Shown piece after piece: positions 48,310 to 53,701 of a stretch of DNA of 53,701 nucleotides. The DNA comes from Pelargonium nanum (lineage: Eukaryota; Streptophyta; Magnoliopsida; Geraniales; Geraniaceae). The notes beneath the pieces are model-generated. The model was given only the letters and a program-made list of their open reading frames with translations, was not told the origin of the DNA and searched no databases. The stretch spans positions 1 to 53,701 of the forward strand of contig JAYMTF010000104.1 in the NCBI GenBank assembly GCA_036897485.1, read 5' to 3'. Made by a program: the position numbers and the translations under genes. The first letter of the stretch is position 1. Every line of letters begins with the position of its first letter.

Positions 48310-48607
48310 TTTATGTTTCCCAAAACAAAATAATGTAGTGTTGTGATGATGGTGTTGAATTGAATTGATCGATTGTGTTGATGAGGTCAGGAATGGAGGA
48401 TAGGAAGACAAGTCGTACCCAGAGTCACAAGATAGAGACCAGAGTCTCACTCACAAGGAGATGCTGGAGGAGGAGCAATAGAGTAGAGAAGCAGCGCCAA
48501 TGAAGACTAGAGGATTTGGATATGTGGGGTTGGCACAAACAGTCGACAAATGTCAGCCACTAGACTGTTGCTGCTGGAAAAACTAGATTTTCGCGGGTTT
48601 TCAGTTG

Positions 48608-48696
48608 TGGGCTGTTGGGCTTGTACATGCGTCCAGGTTGTGTATGGGCCTATCTTTGGGTAGTTTGTCGTGAGTTTGGGCTTTAGCATCGGCCCA
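48608..48696. promoter_or_regulatory. Cluster of five site II (TGGGCC/T) motifs upstream of LQY1
   Basis: TGGGCT at 48608, 48616 and 48677, TGGGCC at 48645, and the complement GGCCCA at 48691 fall within 90 bases, 300-390 bases upstream of the LQY1 start codon. They are probable TCP-factor sites in its promoter; no other gene is close on the far side. Confidence 0.5.
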
Positions 48697-51600
48697 TACT
48701 TCAAGGCTTCTAAAAGTTAACAAAATAATAGTACGTGCCTCCAGGTTGTAAATTGATTGATCCAATAATTAAGGGCCCATTCGGTAGCTGACAGAGAATG
48801 CCCATAACAGAAATGCATTCAATTTGGAGCAACTCCTCAATTGAATAAGTTGTGCTTGTAGTCATATGAAAAGTTTATCAAACTATACATTATTGTATTT
48901 TGTATCAATTATAGGATGTTGAGTCTGGTTAACAGAAAATGGTTTTGGTTATAATTGACCAATAGCAGACCACCTTTGCATCCTGACTAACACTAGATTC
49001 GTTATGGAAAATTCGATACTGATAAGTGAGCAACAAGGACAGATCTAGGAAGAGGAGTGTGGGGGCAGTTGTCCCCACTGAACTATTTTTTGTTGAAAAT
49101 TTATCATGTATTTTTATTAATTTTCATTTTTATCCTTACTAATTTTCAAACTTTGTCCCCATTAATTTAATACATTTTTCTCATTGCCTTAAATTGTTGT
49201 CATCATTGAATAAATATTCTAAACCTGTCCCTTGAGAGTAGAAGACGAGAGAAAGGGAAAAAATAGAAAGACGAAAGTCTACCATGAATCATCTTGACAA
49301 TATACAATAGGATATTCAAGTATAAAGTCACACATCTTTGAAATTTAAATCTTAACGTAAAATAATGAAGAAGTGAGAGTGAGAAACTAACTTCATCCAA
49401 GTTTGTTGTGAATCAAAATTTCCATGAGTAAGAAAACAAGTAAGTTCTAATATAAAACTCAATAAATGGAAATTCCGTCAAAGTTATGATCCAACATCAC
49501 TTTATTGTAGGAGTAGTTTCATTGACATATAATAAAGGCAGAAATGATAGCATTGATGGATTAAGGTATTGTCTCGTAGCAATGACCGTAAGAAAAAATG
49601 AGTTTAGAGTAGACATGCATGCAATTAAGCTGAAATTTAAAGTTGGTAGATCACGACAAATCAAGCATGGATTTTCAAAGTAAAGTGGGACACTTAAACC
49701 GTGTGTGTGGACGGACTAGATTAATTAGTCCAATAATAATATAGAGAGCATTGTTCGTGTCCTTCAATTATCAATTAGCATGAGTCCAAATCAATTCATT
49801 CCATCTCAAAGGATTTTCTTATACTTATATAGTTATATTCACTATATATGAATATCAACATCAACGTGAAGTCAAAATAATTAGTATATGGTGGAGATTC
49901 ATCCATCACTTTTTGTTTTTATTTCTTCTAAAATAACGTTTGAACAAATCAACCTACCAAATGTTCATCAACTTCAATTTAAGTTTGGAAAAAATGTTGT
50001 TATGTGTCTTCTTATATATATATATATATATTTCTGAATTTGTTTGCACAAATGTGGACCACATTGTGGAAGCATATAGAAATTTGCGACCATCTTCCAT
50101 GCATCTGCAACTGCAAAACTGTTATTAATGCGTTAATTAGAGAAAGCAACATCTCCAATGCCATAATAAATTTGCCAAAAAAGAGTGGCATGAAAGTGAC
50201 ATTCCAGCAAAGAGATATAATTAGAGGAGAGGCACATGCATATATTGTACATGGTCCATGAACACTCTCACTCAGGCTCAGCTCTCCTTTTTTATATGAA
50301 AACGTAGGATCCAAGGCTTTGCAATTCCAATCCCCCACACCGCACGCTTACTATGTTTCCTATGTTCTTGTCTGTTCATCATATCATATCATAGCATACA
50401 TGTGTATACGTACCTTATTTTTTCTTTTTTGTTGTCGTGGTCGACTGGTCGTTGCTTGTTGCTCTCTTTTTTGGTTTGCTTGTAGTTGACACAAAATTAT
50501 TAGCAAACCCATGTCCTTTGGGATAGCCATAGAGAGGTGTTCAAATTCCCGAGTGGATCCACCCATCACCCTTTCTGACACTGTCTTGCATATACTCATG
50601 TGATGTTCTCGATTGGGCTACTACCATTCGATTATGTGGTTGTTCGGGAACACTTTTACTTGTCTTTCTAAACGTACAAAAGTAAAAACTTGATTCACAA
50701 ATCCTATAATAGTTATGTAGTTGGTTAAAATCTCTATTTTAATAATAGAGCAATGCGATCAATTGTTCTTTTCACAAACATTTGAAAGATTGCAAGTATA
50801 ATAAAAAATATTGCAGTATCAAAAAATACTCATATACTCGTAATGAAAGTAACAACTTTCAACGACAAAATAAAACTTCTAGCAATAGAATACCTAACAA
50901 AATCTCTACCAATGAAGTAAAAACAAACTATAAAAATATCATAACGGCTAAAATACAATATAAAGCAATATAACATGAAAAGCATTAATTTTATCGTGAT
51001 GAACATATTCTCACAAACTAATATATAATATGAAGAATTGAAGACAGAGAGGATAATATGATTTCTGTACAAGAAATGAACAAGATGGGCCAATTGAGGG
51101 GATGACATCAATTGTATAAACAAAACTAATATGTTAAGTTTGTATTTATTCAGAGTGTAGTAATAGGAAGAAAAAATAAATAATGAAACTTACTTGTCTT
51201 AAAGCGTAAACCGATGGTGATTCAAAATGAACTGTATCAGACCAGATGCTACTAAATTGTCTGCCCAATGAAGTTAATGCACATTAAATTAATTATAATT
51301 AGATACGGTGTTTTGTATATTCTTAACTACTTGTTTCTTCTACAAGTCCCATAGCAGAAGACAAAATTTCCAGTCACTTTAATATAATCATGCTTAAATT
51401 AAAAACTTACATTAGTTCTTGCTTGACTTTCCAATCCAAAATTAACTTTATGGACCACACATAACAAATTAATTATCATAATTTTGAATCAAGATAGAGT
51501 GACTAGATATAATTATTGCATTGGCCCATAAGTAGAAAGTGTCGGACTTAATTATAATGATATAAAAGATACATAATTACACTTAAAATCTTTCGGTGGA

Positions 51601-53632
51601 TATTAAGAACATGGAGTAAAAATTTAAGACATGTTATTTTCTGTTTGAGATCAACTAAGTTAACAGGCCTTGGTTGCATTGTTTAACTATAACTTAAAAC
51701 TTAACTCACACATGAAAAATGTAATGTCTTTCTATCTTGGGTTCGGCCGTAGCGTTAATTTTTCATGTGTTAAACAAAATTCAACAAAATTAGTGACAAA
51801 AATTATTTGGCAAAATAATAACATTTATTTAAAACACCGAAATTTGGACTTCTTTCTTATTTAGTCATTTATCCATTTATCTCCCATTCTCTCTCACACA
51901 CAATGAAATTCACTTCCATCTGTCGCCAACGTCTTTTTGAGCTTGAAAACGTCTGACCATCATTGCATGGTGCCTTTTCTTCATTCCCCATCAATTTCGT
52001 CTAGGTTAATGTCTATTATTATTGTCCATTTTTAGTATACAATTGTATTTTTGATTATTTTTTTATGGAAGTCACTGATTGGAGATCGGTAAAACAAATT
52101 ATGTTGTCTATCTAACTTTAAGGTCGAACTAGTCGTACTTGGCACCAGTGAGAACAAGGTTGAATGACTTTAAGGACTCATGACTAAACAACTTAATGGT
52201 GGAAAGAGAAGAATGGAACACGAGAAGATGTAGAGAATCGCACTAAAAGCTCACACCATCATACATGTCAGTTGAACGACCATGCGCACAAACAGACAAG
52301 TTTAGCAGCTGAAACTGCCAAGACAAACGGGTGTTCAAAGGACTCGAACGATAGTGTGTCTTGCTCGAATAATCATGCGCTTGCCACTCAATGCCAACTT
52401 CGCTTATGTCGCACGCACAACCAAGCGCCGCGTCAGACTATAATTTGAAAAGCTTTTTTTTTTTTTTTGTAATTTTCAATTTTAATTAGCTATATTTTTT
52501 TATTGTTTATATCTTCTTCTAGTACAATTTCAATAAAATGGGTAAAATTCTAGTTGCTCAAACGCTCACAAGGCTAGAGAGTTGGAGTTTTTTTGTACTA
52601 ATGTTGTTCAAAATATTTATAAGAAAAGTGAAGTGCGCCCGTAGATGTAGACATTTATGCCAAACTACGTAAAATTCTTTATCTTCGAGTAATTTAATGT
52701 TTTATTCATGCTTTCACTAATTGACGATCATAGAGAAACTAATTAAAGTTCCCACTAGACCATATATAGATGCAAAATTTTAAAATGTTCGTTCTTATCA
52801 AGTGATATAAGAGATATAAGTTTAGTGCTCGACCTGTGGCTTTGATTCTCTTAAGGAGCTAGAGCTGAAATTGCGTTATGTTGCTCATTTAATTGTTAAT
52901 CCAGTTAATGAAATAAATGGCTACCCAACCCTTCCAATGTCATTAGATTCTCAATTTTAATATATAAATAATTAAATGTAACCGTTCAGAATCATTAATT
53001 TTGGTACAATCCCAGCTTCTAGGCCACATTGAGCCCACCATAGGTGGCCCAGACCACTCGGTTAATTAATACACTTTTCTTAGAAAATCTTTTCTTTTCT
53101 TTGGCAGAGAGATATAATTTATAATTTTAGGAGTATAGGACAATTTTTTGTAGGACGCCATGCATTTCCCATGTGACGTGGGATTGAAGCGTCAAAGCGA
53201 ATAGAGTAAAGCTAAAGCAAGGTTGTGAAGAGGTGGAATGGTTCGGTGGGATCGGATTTAGTTTAAATTTGGGCTAAAACACGAGGCTCAATTCGATGTG
53301 GTAATATATTCAGATCGGATCAGATCGTATTTTATTAAAAGTCCACTTATTCAATTTAAATTGCTGATTTTAAAGTTGTGGGATTAACCCAAATATGAAT
53401 AAACCATATATAAAAGAAGTAAACTGAATTGGATAATCCGCTCATTTTACAAAATTACGGTGCTGGTTTGTATATTTGAGAATGCTATTTTAAAATTTTC
53501 TTATGATTTAACTCTGAAAAGTTAGTAAAATAAAATTGGCTTTTCATGACGTAGAAAAATAAACACAATGATTATAATGAATATATTTAAAATAATATTA
53601 CAAAGAGAATAAAGAATCTAAGCAAACAAATA

Positions 53633-53677
53633 TTTGGCTTAGCCTAAGCCAAACCAATGAGGTGATGACACCTCATT
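53633..53677. repeat. Two adjacent short hairpins
   Basis: TTTGGCTTAG and CTAAGCCAAA (53633-53642, 53644-53653) form perfect 10-bp arms around one base. Two bases later AATGAGGTG and CACCTCATT (53656-53664, 53669-53677) form perfect 9-bp arms around ATGA. They may be the end of a small foldback element that continues past the window. Confidence 0.6.
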
Positions 53678-53701
53678 TAATTTTACTCATACCCACCCAA
53701 G

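Larger units (their letters stand above)
48310..53701. other. Gene-free region upstream of LQY1
   Basis: No gene is supported in this 5.4 kb. The first 400 bases are the LQY1 leader and promoter, with site II motifs. The rest is AT-rich. A hAT-like end may lie near 49031, where GGACAGATCTAGGAAG and a GGGGGCAGTTGTCCCC core resemble hAT termini. A less AT-rich island covers 52080-52450, and two hairpins close the window. Confidence 0.6.

Overview
This is a stretch of plant nuclear DNA from a eudicot. It is AT-rich, with many short introns, GT-AG splice sites and 5' UTRs typical of dicots. Seven protein-coding genes can be read in full from start to stop, and all seven are ordinary host genes. 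The species cannot be fixed from the sequence alone; protein flavour and repeat content suggest a rosid, and a rosaceous plant would fit.

Layout: 1-2963 is intergenic, with a 7-bp satellite. 2964-7598 (-) is a plastid-type ATP sulfurylase of the APS2 type. 8874-21284 (+) is the nuclear 5'-3' exoribonuclease XRN3, with 23 coding exons and introns carrying MITEs and an Au-type SINE. 21285-29794 is a gene-poor 8.5 kb gap with short DNA-transposon relics. 29795-31028 (+) is a LOG cytokinin-activating enzyme. 32414-35734 (-) is a membrane-anchored GH9 endoglucanase. 37954-40756 (+) is a protein with three tandem Myb/SANT-like domains. 41468-44183 (-) is diphthine methyl ester synthase DPH5. 46492-48309 (-) is the thylakoid zinc-finger protein LQY1. 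48310-53701 is gene-free AT-rich DNA with repeat relics.

How the genes relate: most are unrelated in function, but one pair stands out. APS2 and XRN3 lie head to head across a 1.28 kb shared upstream region. ATP sulfurylase makes APS, the precursor of PAPS and hence of the by-product PAP. PAP is the known inhibitor of plant XRN exoribonucleases in SAL1-PAP retrograde signalling. A source of the signal and its target are therefore physically linked here. The block also appears to unite genes that sit, from memory, on two Arabidopsis chromosome 1 segments left by genome duplication: APS2 and GH9B5 near At1g199xx, and XRN3, GH9B7 and LQY1 near At1g756xx. DPH5, whose product modifies elongation factor 2, carries the telo-box plus site II promoter layout typical of translation-machinery genes.

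No intact transposon, rRNA, tRNA, CRISPR array or viral coding region was seen. Exon borders were read by eye from splice signals, frame continuity and family conservation, and each sum of exons is a whole number of codons.
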